NCBI GenBank assembly: GCA_024232355.1
Contig: JAAEPW010000501.1
Coordinates: forward strand, 1-52,539
Origin: Chloroflexota bacterium
GTDB lineage: Bacteria; Chloroflexota; Anaerolineae; B4-G1
Direction of reading: 5' to 3'
DNA: 52,539 nucleotides
The translations under genes were made by a program, and so were the position numbers. Positions 7,464 to 14,985 of the stretch are shown one piece after another. The notes beneath the pieces were generated by a model. The model was not told the DNA's origin, searched no databases, and saw only the letters and a program-made list of their open reading frames with translations. Within the stretch, counting starts at the first letter, position 1; the number at the start of each line of letters is the position of its first letter.

Positions 7464-8166
7464 TGCTTTCGCGTTCTCCCACGTGTAGGGCGACCGTCCC
7501 CATCATCAGCATCCGATAACGGACGTTTCGCAACCCTGCGTGTTCCATCGCGGTCTTTAGTTTCTCTGGTGTCATGAAACGCTGCACCGAGCGCGGCAGG
7601 TAGCGGTAGGCGGCGTACTGACCGCTCAATATCCCCGTGATACGGGGCATCAGGTTTGCAAAGTAGAACCGGAACAACGGTCCCAAGATCGGTGTGCGCG
7701 GCCAGGTCATCTCTAGGCAGACCACGCGCCCACCGGGCCGCACCACACGGCACTGCTCGGCCAGCGCGCCTGGCACATCACCGACGTTGCGCAGCAGGAA
7801 TGAACTCGTGACGGCGTCAAAGTGGGCGGTGGGGAAGGAGAGACGCAGGCCGTCTCCTTGTGTCCAACGCACCGTCTCAGCGTTGGGCTTGCCCTGCCCG
7901 ACGCGCATCATCTCTAGCGTGGGGTCTATGCCCGCCACGGTGCTGCCAGGCCAACGCTGCCGCAGGGCCAGCGCCATATCGCCGGTGCCGACTCCCACGT
8001 CGAGCACCCGCCCGCCATCTGGCAGGTGGGCAGCCTCGGCCGCAATCTGTCGCCAGCGACGATCCTGCCCAAACGACATCAGGTGGTTCAGGGCGTCGTA
8101 CCGCCGGGCTACGTCGCTAAAGGAGAATGGTTGGTTGGCAGGTCCAGTATCTGGCAGCGTTTCCAC
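7456..8166 (-). CDS. menG: Demethylmenaquinone methyltransferase (UbiE/MenG family)
   Basis: 236 residues from a GTG start. The family signatures are present: FSFSDVARRYDALNHLMSFG with RRWR at the N-terminus, GRVLDVGVGTGDMALAL as SAM motif I, and SSFLLRNVGDVPGALAEQCR with a PGG turn, typical of UbiE/MenG. It performs the last step of menaquinone synthesis, C-methylation of demethylmenaquinone. It starts 4 bases after the menA stop on the same strand, which supports the MenG assignment. Confidence 0.93.
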   Translation of the reverse strand: METLPDTGPANQPFSFSDVARRYDALNHLMSFGQDRRWRQIAAEAAHLPDGGRVLDVGVGTGDMALALRQRWPGSTVAGIDPTLEMMRVGQGKPNAETVRWTQGDGLRLSFPTAHFDAVTSSFLLRNVGDVPGALAEQCRVVRPGGRVVCLEMTWPRTPILGPLFRFYFANLMPRITGILSGQYAAYRYLPRSVQRFMTPEKLKTAMEHAGLRNVRYRMLMMGTVALHVGERESNV

Positions 8167-8170
8167 TCGT

Positions 8171-9124
8171 CTACAGCAACCGCCCGACGATGCCTTGAAT
8201 CACATAGCCAAGTGTGACCAAAAGACCCGTCATCAAGTGTACCTGGATGGTGGCAGCGTTTGCCGGTGTCAACTCTTGTGGGTTGTCGTAGTGGACTCGA
8301 GCCACGCGATACGCCTTGACGGCGATGGGCAGCGTCAACAGACCCAACAACGCAAAGGGCGTGACCACGCCGAACAAAACGCCTACGACCACCGACAAAT
8401 AGACCAATGCCAGCGATATCCCGTAGACGGTGACTGAACGCTTCCGGCCCAGCCGTACCACCCAGTGGTTCTTGCCCACCGCGGCGTCGGCCTTCATATC
8501 CTGGAACTGGTTGATCCACACTACCAGCGTAATGAGTATCCCTACCGGCAGCGCGGCGATGACGGGCTCCCAAGTGACCGCCTGGGTCTGGGTGTAATAA
8601 CTGCCCAACACCATCAGTGGGCCAAAGCACAGCCCGATCAACAGCTCGCCCAGACCAACGCCGACCAACCGGAAAGGCGGCGCGGTGTAAAAATAGCCGG
8701 CAAAGACGCCGATGAGACCCAGCCATAGCACCCACGGACCGCGCGTAAGGGTAAGCACCAGTCCGATGAGGCTGCCGACGACAAAGAATCCAATGCCCTG
8801 TCGTAAAAAGACCTCGGGTTTGACCATCCCCATCTGGATGAGGCGGCTTCCGCCGGTAAAGGGATTGACGAATTCGGTGTTGACCTCGTCCGAACCCCAC
8901 TTGTGGTCAAAATAGTCGTTGGTCATGTTGGTGCCCGCGTTGAGGCAGATGGCGCCGACCAACGTCAACAAAAAGTACCACAGGTTGAATGTGTCAGTTT
9001 GCGCCCAGGCGATGGCAGCCCCCAGGCAGACGGGCGCCAGGTCGGCGGTAAAGAACGGGGCGCGTGTTTTAATGACCCACAAGGGTGGCATTTTGGCAGC
9101 CGGAGCTGCTTGATTATTTGTCAC
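8171..9124 (-). CDS. menA: 1,4-dihydroxy-2-naphthoate polyprenyltransferase (MenA)
   Basis: 317 residues, GTG start at 9124 with GGAGG about 6 bases upstream. UbiA-superfamily membrane prenyltransferase with about nine hydrophobic segments. The first aspartate motif is NMTNDYFDHKWGSDE (about 68-82), the second DMKADAAVGKNH (about 208-219). It joins a polyprenyl chain to dihydroxynaphthoate in the membrane. First gene of a menA-menG-methyltransferase operon, so the organism respires with menaquinone made by the classical route, or at least carries its last two steps. Confidence 0.92.
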   Translation of the reverse strand: MTNNQAAPAAKMPPLWVIKTRAPFFTADLAPVCLGAAIAWAQTDTFNLWYFLLTLVGAICLNAGTNMTNDYFDHKWGSDEVNTEFVNPFTGGSRLIQMGMVKPEVFLRQGIGFFVVGSLIGLVLTLTRGPWVLWLGLIGVFAGYFYTAPPFRLVGVGLGELLIGLCFGPLMVLGSYYTQTQAVTWEPVIAALPVGILITLVVWINQFQDMKADAAVGKNHWVVRLGRKRSVTVYGISLALVYLSVVVGVLFGVVTPFALLGLLTLPIAVKAYRVARVHYDNPQELTPANAATIQVHLMTGLLVTLGYVIQGIVGRLL

Positions 9125-9148
9125 GATATTCCTCCACAGGCTAAAAAT

Positions 9149-9652
9149 TTAATCTCTTACGCGAGCCATCACGTGGGTGTCCACGTATTCGCCCTCGCGA
9201 TAGGCATACTTGCGTTTGGTTCCCTCGATGACAAAGCTGAATTTCTCGTACAGGTGAATGGCCGCTGCGTTGTCGGCATAAACCGTCAACTCGATCCGTT
9301 TGATGTCGAGCCAGTTGTCGGACAGGTCCACGACGGCGGCGATCAGGGCCGCCCCCACGCCCCGGTTCCAATAGTCGGGGTGGACGCTCAGCCCACAACC
9401 GGCCACATGCCGCAGGCGCGGGGAGTGTTCACATCTCAGGGTGGTCGCTCCGACCACTTTGCCTTCCACCTCGGCCACCAGCCGGTACATCCCCTCCGGC
9501 GCGGTCTCGACCTTTTTTCTGACCTCGTCCTTCGACTGGAACGGCACTTGGAGCGTTCCCCAACAGACTTGAGGGGTGGTCCAAATTTCGTACAGGTCGC
9601 GCCAATCGGCGGCGTTCACCACCCGCACTTGAACATCTGCTTTGCTGTTCAT
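9149..9652 (-). CDS. GNAT-family N-acetyltransferase
   Basis: 167 residues from ATG 9652 (MNSKADVQVR), preceded by GGGAGGA; an upstream in-frame ATG at 9682 has no such site. The acetyl-CoA motif A is present as GCGLSVHPDYWNRGVGAALI, with R/Q-x-x-G-x-G/A spelled NRGVGAA, followed by RIELTVYADNAAAIHLYEKFSF, the beta-5/alpha-4 segment common in RimJ/RimL-like acetyltransferases. The substrate is unknown. It is 24 bases upstream of menA on the same strand and probably cotranscribed. Confidence 0.88.
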   Translation of the reverse strand: MNSKADVQVRVVNAADWRDLYEIWTTPQVCWGTLQVPFQSKDEVRKKVETAPEGMYRLVAEVEGKVVGATTLRCEHSPRLRHVAGCGLSVHPDYWNRGVGAALIAAVVDLSDNWLDIKRIELTVYADNAAAIHLYEKFSFVIEGTKRKYAYREGEYVDTHVMARVRD

Positions 9653-9706
9653 TGGTCCTCCCGGTGGTGCACTATACCACAAAAAGTCGCAATTGCCAGT
9701 TTTCTG

Positions 9707-11692
9707 TCATTCCCCTTTTAAAACCACAGGCAGATACACAAAGATGTTGGTGGGCATCGCCCGCACTGTGTCGGTCAGGAAGGGGGTGCTGTCGAGCATG
9801 GCATTGAGGGTGACGGTGTACCATACATAGTTGCTCAGGCCGCTCAGCGTGTGGGCGCGGGTGGGGCTGATCTCGGTGATGGGAGTGTAGAGGGTGCCGC
9901 TCTGGCTGCGGTAGTCGATCTGCCAGGTGCTGGTGGGTGGCAAGTCGTCGCTGACGGTCCACTTGAGGTGAATGGCCTGGTTGGCCGAGGTGGCGGTCAG
10001 AGTTAGGGCAAGCGGCTCGTCAACGGGTCTGGGGCCGTAGTGGGGGAGGGGGGCGTCAACCTCATAAGCGCCCAGGTCGGGGGCAGTCCCGTTAAAATCC
10101 TCGTTGATGTTTGCCAACGCCACGCCCGCGTCGACGGCGTTGCAATTGGGGTCTAGGGTCATGAACTGGAGCGGCATCGAGGCCGGGGGCGCGTTGGGTA
10201 CGTCAAAAGTCTCAAAGCACGTGTCCTTGTCCACCCGAATCCCGTGGGGTTGTAACCCTGTGGCCGAGGTGAAACTTGCTAGATCTGGGTATCTGCCGCT
10301 TCCTCCCCATTTGAACGCATAGACATTGTCTCCCCAGTCAAAACCATCGTAATCCAGACTAGTTCTCCAATCCGGCGTCCCACCGCTGCCGTTTTCCCAA
10401 GCGTACCAATCCGTGACCGATATCCACAGGTTGTTGTTGGATTGGACGGACAGCAAATATTGCGCCCCAGATTTTTGTACACCTTGCCAGCCCACGAACG
10501 TGTTGTGCGCGATGAGTGCTCTATCCACCTGATCCCGAAATTTGAGCGCGCTTTCCACCGGAGCAGCAACCTGATTGCGCAGGATGTACCAGGGCGCGCC
10601 GTTCATTGGCTGGAAACTGATCCCGTTGTGGTAGGCGTTGGAAATACGGTTTCCCCAAACGCGGACATTAGCATATCCATAATCCGGCTCGATGCCGTCG
10701 TCCGAGACGTCAAAAATATCGTTGCCGTAAATGTCGCAATTGCGATGGGGATATGAGACGCCGTCGGCCACGTAACTGATGCTGTTGTACGCCACCACGT
10801 GACCGCTGCTATGCTGCAACTCGATCCCCTCGCCACTAAAACTGCCGCTGTCGGGCGAGACGTCGCCCACGATCAGGTTGTCGGTGATGGTCCAATTCTC
10901 GCCGCCATGATTCAACCAGATGCAGTAATGGCAATCAGTGAACGTATTGCGGTGAATGACGACATCCTCCGGCGATGAATAGGTCAAGAGGCCATTCTCG
11001 GCGGTAACCGTCAACCCTTCCAACCAGATGTGATCGGCGTCAATGCGTACCCCTTCGAGGATCGCGTTGCCATCGCCGGCACCTTTCCAGACGATATAAT
11101 TGCCTGCCGCGCCGGATACGTCAAAGAGCACTCGACCGCCATAGTTCCCGGCGTGAAGGAGAAAAACGTCGCCGGGTTGGGCCGTCGCCTGCGCCGCGTC
11201 GATGCCCTGGAATGGGTCACCTTCCGAGCCATCGCCGCCGCCTGTTCCGGGCACGACGTGAAGCGTTCTGCCATCGCTAGGCTCTTGCGGCACGGCGCGC
11301 GTGGCGATGGTCATGGTCTGGCTGTCGGACCCACCGTCCGGGTCCGAGAGGTCCAATTGCACTTGATAGGAGGTGCCCGGTTCGAGAAAAAAGATGCTCC
11401 CGGCCAGCATGTTGGAGTCGTTGAAATCCACCCGAAACAAGGGCACTGCTTGTTTCCAGGCGTTCGCCCCCAGGGCTCGATATTGCACTTGGCATTCGGC
11501 GTCGTGGTCGGCGTCACCGGTGATGTCCCATTCGATGCCGATGGAATGGATCGTGGCATAGCTGCGCAACTCTCCGGGTACGGCGTTTGGAGCATTGGGA
11601 GCTTGCACGGTTGTCGAAGCATTCACCGTCCCGATCAGTGCCGTCAGTAGGATGAACAGAAGAACCAATCTGAAGAACTGTGAGATTTTCAT
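9707..11692 (-). CDS. Secreted right-handed beta-helix protein with FN3-like domains (pectate-lyase-fold)
   Basis: 661 residues from ATG 11692 (MKISQFFRL), giving a clean signal peptide of about 24 residues; a longer frame upstream is only the eda gene read out of phase. Residues about 40-135 look like a fibronectin-type domain (YATIHSIGIEWDIT ... GTSYQVQLDLSD). About 150-520 are short imperfect beta-helix turns (IVWKGAGDGNAILEGV, VVIHRNTFTDCHYCIWLNHGG, VRVWGNRISNAYHNGISFQ). A second FN3-like domain follows (IHLKWTVSDDLPPTSTWQI), and the chain ends YLPVVLKGE. Overlap ATGA with eda and the next gene kdgK suggest a role in binding or cleaving a uronate polymer such as pectin, but catalytic residues cannot be identified. 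Confidence 0.83.
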   Translation of the reverse strand: MKISQFFRLVLLFILLTALIGTVNASTTVQAPNAPNAVPGELRSYATIHSIGIEWDITGDADHDAECQVQYRALGANAWKQAVPLFRVDFNDSNMLAGSIFFLEPGTSYQVQLDLSDPDGGSDSQTMTIATRAVPQEPSDGRTLHVVPGTGGGDGSEGDPFQGIDAAQATAQPGDVFLLHAGNYGGRVLFDVSGAAGNYIVWKGAGDGNAILEGVRIDADHIWLEGLTVTAENGLLTYSSPEDVVIHRNTFTDCHYCIWLNHGGENWTITDNLIVGDVSPDSGSFSGEGIELQHSSGHVVAYNSISYVADGVSYPHRNCDIYGNDIFDVSDDGIEPDYGYANVRVWGNRISNAYHNGISFQPMNGAPWYILRNQVAAPVESALKFRDQVDRALIAHNTFVGWQGVQKSGAQYLLSVQSNNNLWISVTDWYAWENGSGGTPDWRTSLDYDGFDWGDNVYAFKWGGSGRYPDLASFTSATGLQPHGIRVDKDTCFETFDVPNAPPASMPLQFMTLDPNCNAVDAGVALANINEDFNGTAPDLGAYEVDAPLPHYGPRPVDEPLALTLTATSANQAIHLKWTVSDDLPPTSTWQIDYRSQSGTLYTPITEISPTRAHTLSGLSNYVWYTVTLNAMLDSTPFLTDTVRAMPTNIFVYLPVVLKGE

Positions 11693-12372
11693 TTTACACT
11701 TTCTTGCCGCGCTTCCCTGATCCACTGCAACACCCGCCGCACGTTGGCCGTGATCTCGACCCAATCCCCCGCTGCTACCAGGTCTTTGCGGATCAGCTTG
11801 GAGCCGATGCCGACGCACGCCACCCCGGCCCCAAACCAGGCATCGATGCTTTCCTGGGTGGCGTCGACGCCGCCGGTGGGCATGAGGGATGTCCAGGGGC
11901 AAGGCCCCAGCACCGCCTTGGCAAAAGCTGGGCCACCCACCGCGCTGCCGGGAAAGACCTTGACGATCTCGACGCCCAACTCCTCGGCTTGAGAGATTTC
12001 GGTAGCGCTGCCGCATCCGGGCGAGTAGGCCACCTTTCTGCGGTTGCACAGACGGGCGACCTGTTCATTCAGCACCGGACCGACCACAAAGTTAGCGCCA
12101 TAGGCGATGTACATCGCGGCAGTCGGCGCGTCGATGATCGAGCCGATGCCCAAGATGGTCCGGGGCAGTTCCGAGCTGACGTAGCGCGACAGCTCTTTAA
12201 AAACCTCTGGCGCCATATCGCCCCGATTGGTAAACTCGACCACTTTGGCCCCGCCCTCGGCGCACGCCGCCACGATCTTTTTGGCGACCTCCACGTCGGC
12301 GTGGTAAAAGACCGGCACCAACCCGGTCTCGATGATGGTATTGAGCACTTGGAGCCTTTTGAAACGAGCCAT
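11689..12372 (-). CDS. eda: 2-dehydro-3-deoxyphosphogluconate aldolase (KDPG/KHG aldolase)
   Basis: 227 residues, ATG start with GAGGAGG ahead of it. Class I aldolase features: GLVPVFYHADVE near the N-terminus, VVEFTNRG with the general-base Glu, YSPGCGSATEI, and IVKVFPGSAVGGPAF with the Schiff-base lysine, then MPTGGVD. It splits KDPG to pyruvate and glyceraldehyde-3-phosphate in the cytosol. Immediately downstream of kdgK (12-base gap), so the pair converts KDG via KDPG, the end of pectin/uronate or non-phosphorylated Entner-Doudoroff catabolism. Confidence 0.93.
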   Translation of the reverse strand: MARFKRLQVLNTIIETGLVPVFYHADVEVAKKIVAACAEGGAKVVEFTNRGDMAPEVFKELSRYVSSELPRTILGIGSIIDAPTAAMYIAYGANFVVGPVLNEQVARLCNRRKVAYSPGCGSATEISQAEELGVEIVKVFPGSAVGGPAFAKAVLGPCPWTSLMPTGGVDATQESIDAWFGAGVACVGIGSKLIRKDLVAAGDWVEITANVRRVLQWIREARQESVK

Positions 12373-12384
12373 CGTTTTCCTCCT

Positions 12385-13416
12385 CTATCGCGACACGCGT
12401 CCCGATGCGTCGCCGCCCATCAGCTTTTCCACCTCGGAAACACTGACCAGATTGAAGTCGCCAGAGACGGTGTGCTTGAGGCACGAAGCCGCCACGGCAA
12501 AGTCGAGCGCCTGCTGGGGATCGCCGCCGGTGGACAGGCCATAGATCAGGCCGCCGCAGAAACTGTCACCGCCGCCGACCCGGTCCACGATGGGAGTGAT
12601 GTTGTAGCGAGGCGCGGTATAGGTCTGGCCCTGATGCCACAGAATCCCGCTCCAGGTGTTGTGACTGGCCGAGAGCGATCCGCGCAGGGTGATGGCGATG
12701 GTGTCGAGATTGGGAAAACGCTCGGCCAGCATCTGGCAGACCTGGACGTAGGCGTCCGCCTCGACCTGACCACCGGTGACGTCGGCCCCGGCCGCGCGGA
12801 TGCCAAAGACTTTGTCGGCGTCCTCCTCGTTTCCGACCGCCACGTCACAATAACTGACCAATTCTGGCATGACCTCGTTTGGCTCTTTGCCCCACTTCCA
12901 GAGCTTTTTGCGATAGTTTAGGTCGCAGGAGACGGTCAGCCCCATGTCCTTGGCCGTTCGCACCGCTTCCAGACAAGTCTGGGCCGCGCCCTCGGAAATG
13001 GCGGGCGTGATGCCGGTCCAATGGAACCAGCCCGCGTCGGCAAAGACGGCCTGCCAGTCCACCATGCCGGGCTGGATCGTCGCGAGGGCCGACCCCGCCC
13101 GGTCATAGACAACCTTGCTACCGCGTTGAGCCGAGCCCATCTCTAAAAAGTAGATGCCCAGCCGGTCGCCGCCACGGATGATGTGCCGGACGCCGATTCC
13201 GTACTGGCGCAAATAGTTGAGACAGGCATCGCCGAGGTCGTTGGCGGGCAAGCGGGTGACGTACTCGACGGGCAGGCCATAGTTGGCCAGGCTGGCTGCC
13301 ACGTTGGCCTCGCCACCGCCATACACGGCGTCGAAACTGCGCGCCTGAATAAAACGTTGGAACCCTGGCGGCGAGAGGCGCAGCATGATCTCGCCAAAGG
13401 TCACGATGATTTTCAT
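12385..13416 (-). CDS. kdgK: 2-dehydro-3-deoxygluconokinase (PfkB family)
   Basis: 343 residues. PfkB motif 1 is FDAVYGGGEANVAASLANYG (about 29-48) and the C-terminal motif DRVGGGDSFCGGLIYGLS, with the catalytic Asp of GGGDSF. The opening TFGEIMLRLSPPGFQRF is typical of KDG kinases, which often start with GE.M.R. It phosphorylates 2-keto-3-deoxygluconate to KDPG using ATP. First gene of kdgK-eda-beta-helix on the minus strand; AGGAG lies ahead of the ATG. Confidence 0.92.
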   Translation of the reverse strand: MKIIVTFGEIMLRLSPPGFQRFIQARSFDAVYGGGEANVAASLANYGLPVEYVTRLPANDLGDACLNYLRQYGIGVRHIIRGGDRLGIYFLEMGSAQRGSKVVYDRAGSALATIQPGMVDWQAVFADAGWFHWTGITPAISEGAAQTCLEAVRTAKDMGLTVSCDLNYRKKLWKWGKEPNEVMPELVSYCDVAVGNEEDADKVFGIRAAGADVTGGQVEADAYVQVCQMLAERFPNLDTIAITLRGSLSASHNTWSGILWHQGQTYTAPRYNITPIVDRVGGGDSFCGGLIYGLSTGGDPQQALDFAVAASCLKHTVSGDFNLVSVSEVEKLMGGDASGRVSR

Positions 13417-13439
13417 ATCTCGTCTCCTCGTATCAAGAT

Positions 13440-13583
13440 CGGGAATAATTTTTTACCATGAATTAAGGCAACCGCAGGTTGCACCGAATTAAGGCAACCG
13501 CAGGTTGCACTGAATTATCACGAATACAGACACAGTGGAACAATTTGTGGAAATTTGTGCAATTCGTGACGAAAATTATTCCA
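13440..13583. repeat. Family 3 palindromic intergenic element, copy 1, with tandem 26-bp unit
   Basis: Outer arms GGGAATAATTTT and its complement AAAATTATTCC enclose CACGAATT-type repeats. Inside, a 26-bp unit containing GGCAACCGCAGGTTGCAC is present twice in tandem. The core GCAACC-GCA-GGTTGC is itself a hairpin and recurs at about 27605 and 43760. It sits in the 346-base gap between divergent kdgK and the gene at 13764; the rest of the gap, 13584-13763, shows no feature I can defend apart from a possible TAGAAT box near 13640. Confidence 0.75.
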
Positions 13584-13763
13584 GTGCCCTGTCCATATAT
13601 CCCAAATTGACAACCGTGCTCAATTTCTCTATTTGTGGTAGAATGTGCGTGTTTCGGTCAAGTGTACACGCTCTCGTTGAGGCTGTCAAACAACGCTTGC
13701 GCAGAACGAAAATAAACGTATACTACCGATCACATAGCCTGTTATATTGCAAGAGGGATTTGT

Positions 13764-14648
13764 ATGCGCGAATATCGCCAACTAATGGAACAACAACGTG
13801 CCAAAGAGCTTCGATTGACGATTACGGGGCTCGTCGTCGTTTTTCTATGCGTCATCATCGCACTGATTGCACGAGCCATATTGCCATCCGATGCGCCCGA
13901 GCTGACCATCACGCCAACCATCACCGCTGCCCCGGCCACGCTCACGGCAGTGCTCGCGCCGATCTCTACCAACACGCCTGCACCGATCCCCACAGCTACT
14001 CCCGTGCCGACCGAGACGCCGCTGCCGACTCCCATCATCCAAGTATCCCCAGCCGATGCCCAGGGCGACGTTGTTTCTTACAACGATCTCGTCCCGGTTC
14101 AGAGCGTGCCCGCCGGTGTCGACATCCGTGCCGCCAGCGCCGCCCCCGATCTGCGAATCACGCTTCAGGGCGCTGGGAACGTGCCGTCTGAACTGTCTGG
14201 TTGGGCCGAGGGAGAGGTCTTGCTGTGGGTTGCCCTGTACGAGCCTGTCCCCGATCCTCCATCGGCCTACACCGAGTGGCTTTTTGTCCTCGATCTGGAC
14301 GGCAACACCGAGACCGGACGCCCGCCCGGATCTCTCCACACCAACCCAGACCTGGGAGTCGAGGTCGCCATCGCTGCTTATTATGACCCTAACGTTGGAG
14401 CGTACGAGACCTATTCCCTGGTGTGGGACCCGACCGTCGGAAACTGGGCGGACGGACCCGCAGGCGTACACTTTACCCTCAGCGAATCCCGCGCCGTCGT
14501 CGGGATAGCCTTGCCGATGGACGCTCTCACGCAATCGGCGGCTCAGGTTGCCGGCGTGACCGTCGCGCCTGGTGCTGTGCGAGGCCGGGCGGCGACGCTT
14601 GCCACGGTGGATCAGAGGATCATCGACTTTTACCCAGACCGGCCTTAA
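13764..14648 (+). CDS. Membrane-anchored protein with Pro/Thr stalk and extracytoplasmic domain
   Basis: 294 residues. A short cytoplasmic head (MREYRQLMEQQRAKELR), one membrane segment at about 18-38 (LTITGLVVVFLCVIIALIA), a Pro/Thr/Ala-rich stalk at 45-95 (PAPIPTATPVPTETPLPTP), then a compact C-terminal domain (120-294) with ITLQG, TEWLFVLDLDGNTETG and GIALPMDAL segments resembling beta-rich lipoprotein-type domains. No family recognised. It faces the kinase triad convergently, with a family 2 element between them. Function unknown; probably displayed on the cell surface. Confidence 0.75.
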   Translation: MREYRQLMEQQRAKELRLTITGLVVVFLCVIIALIARAILPSDAPELTITPTITAAPATLTAVLAPISTNTPAPIPTATPVPTETPLPTPIIQVSPADAQGDVVSYNDLVPVQSVPAGVDIRAASAAPDLRITLQGAGNVPSELSGWAEGEVLLWVALYEPVPDPPSAYTEWLFVLDLDGNTETGRPPGSLHTNPDLGVEVAIAAYYDPNVGAYETYSLVWDPTVGNWADGPAGVHFTLSESRAVVGIALPMDALTQSAAQVAGVTVAPGAVRGRAATLATVDQRIIDFYPDRP

Positions 14649-14686
14649 TAATAGGTTATACTTGGAGAGCTACCCATTCCACATCG

Positions 14687-14837
14687 GTTACTACTTAGAC
14701 TGCTGCAAAATTGGATGTTTTAGGATTACCGCCCTCGTCCCGAGGGCGGTTCTGGCAAAAGTGTCACATTTTGAGCAATTATTTGCCACACAAGCCGTCC
14801 CCGGGACGGGGACTAGGAGCATTGGCTGAGCAGTAAC
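14687..14837. mobile_element. Short inverted-repeat element, family 2, copy b (151 bp) with 8-bp target duplication
   Basis: Inverted relative to copy a at 3896-4046, the same length and about 90% identical by eye. Ends GTTACTACTTAG and CTGAGCAGTAAC. Direct repeats CCACATCG at 14679-14686 and 14838-14845 flank it. It lies in the 337-base gap between two convergent genes. The rest of that gap, 14846-14985, is A-rich on the minus strand but shows no gene, and I found no reverse transcriptase to go with it. Confidence 0.92.
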
Positions 14838-14985
14838 CCACATCGCTCATAAGGGATCTGCGATCCCGCTCTTGCCTGCGGTTTGTTGGTTGCAGGTGAT
14901 TTTGTTTTGATTGTGCGGGGAGAGCATTAGCGTCGCCAAAAACGCGGACGGCACGTCCACTGAGAGCGCTAGGGTGAGAGGACAA

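Noticed and set aside
11693..12049. A 118-residue N-terminal extension of the beta-helix protein.
   Set aside because: It is the eda gene read in another frame, is Arg/Gly-rich, and the internal Met at 11692 starts a proper signal peptide.
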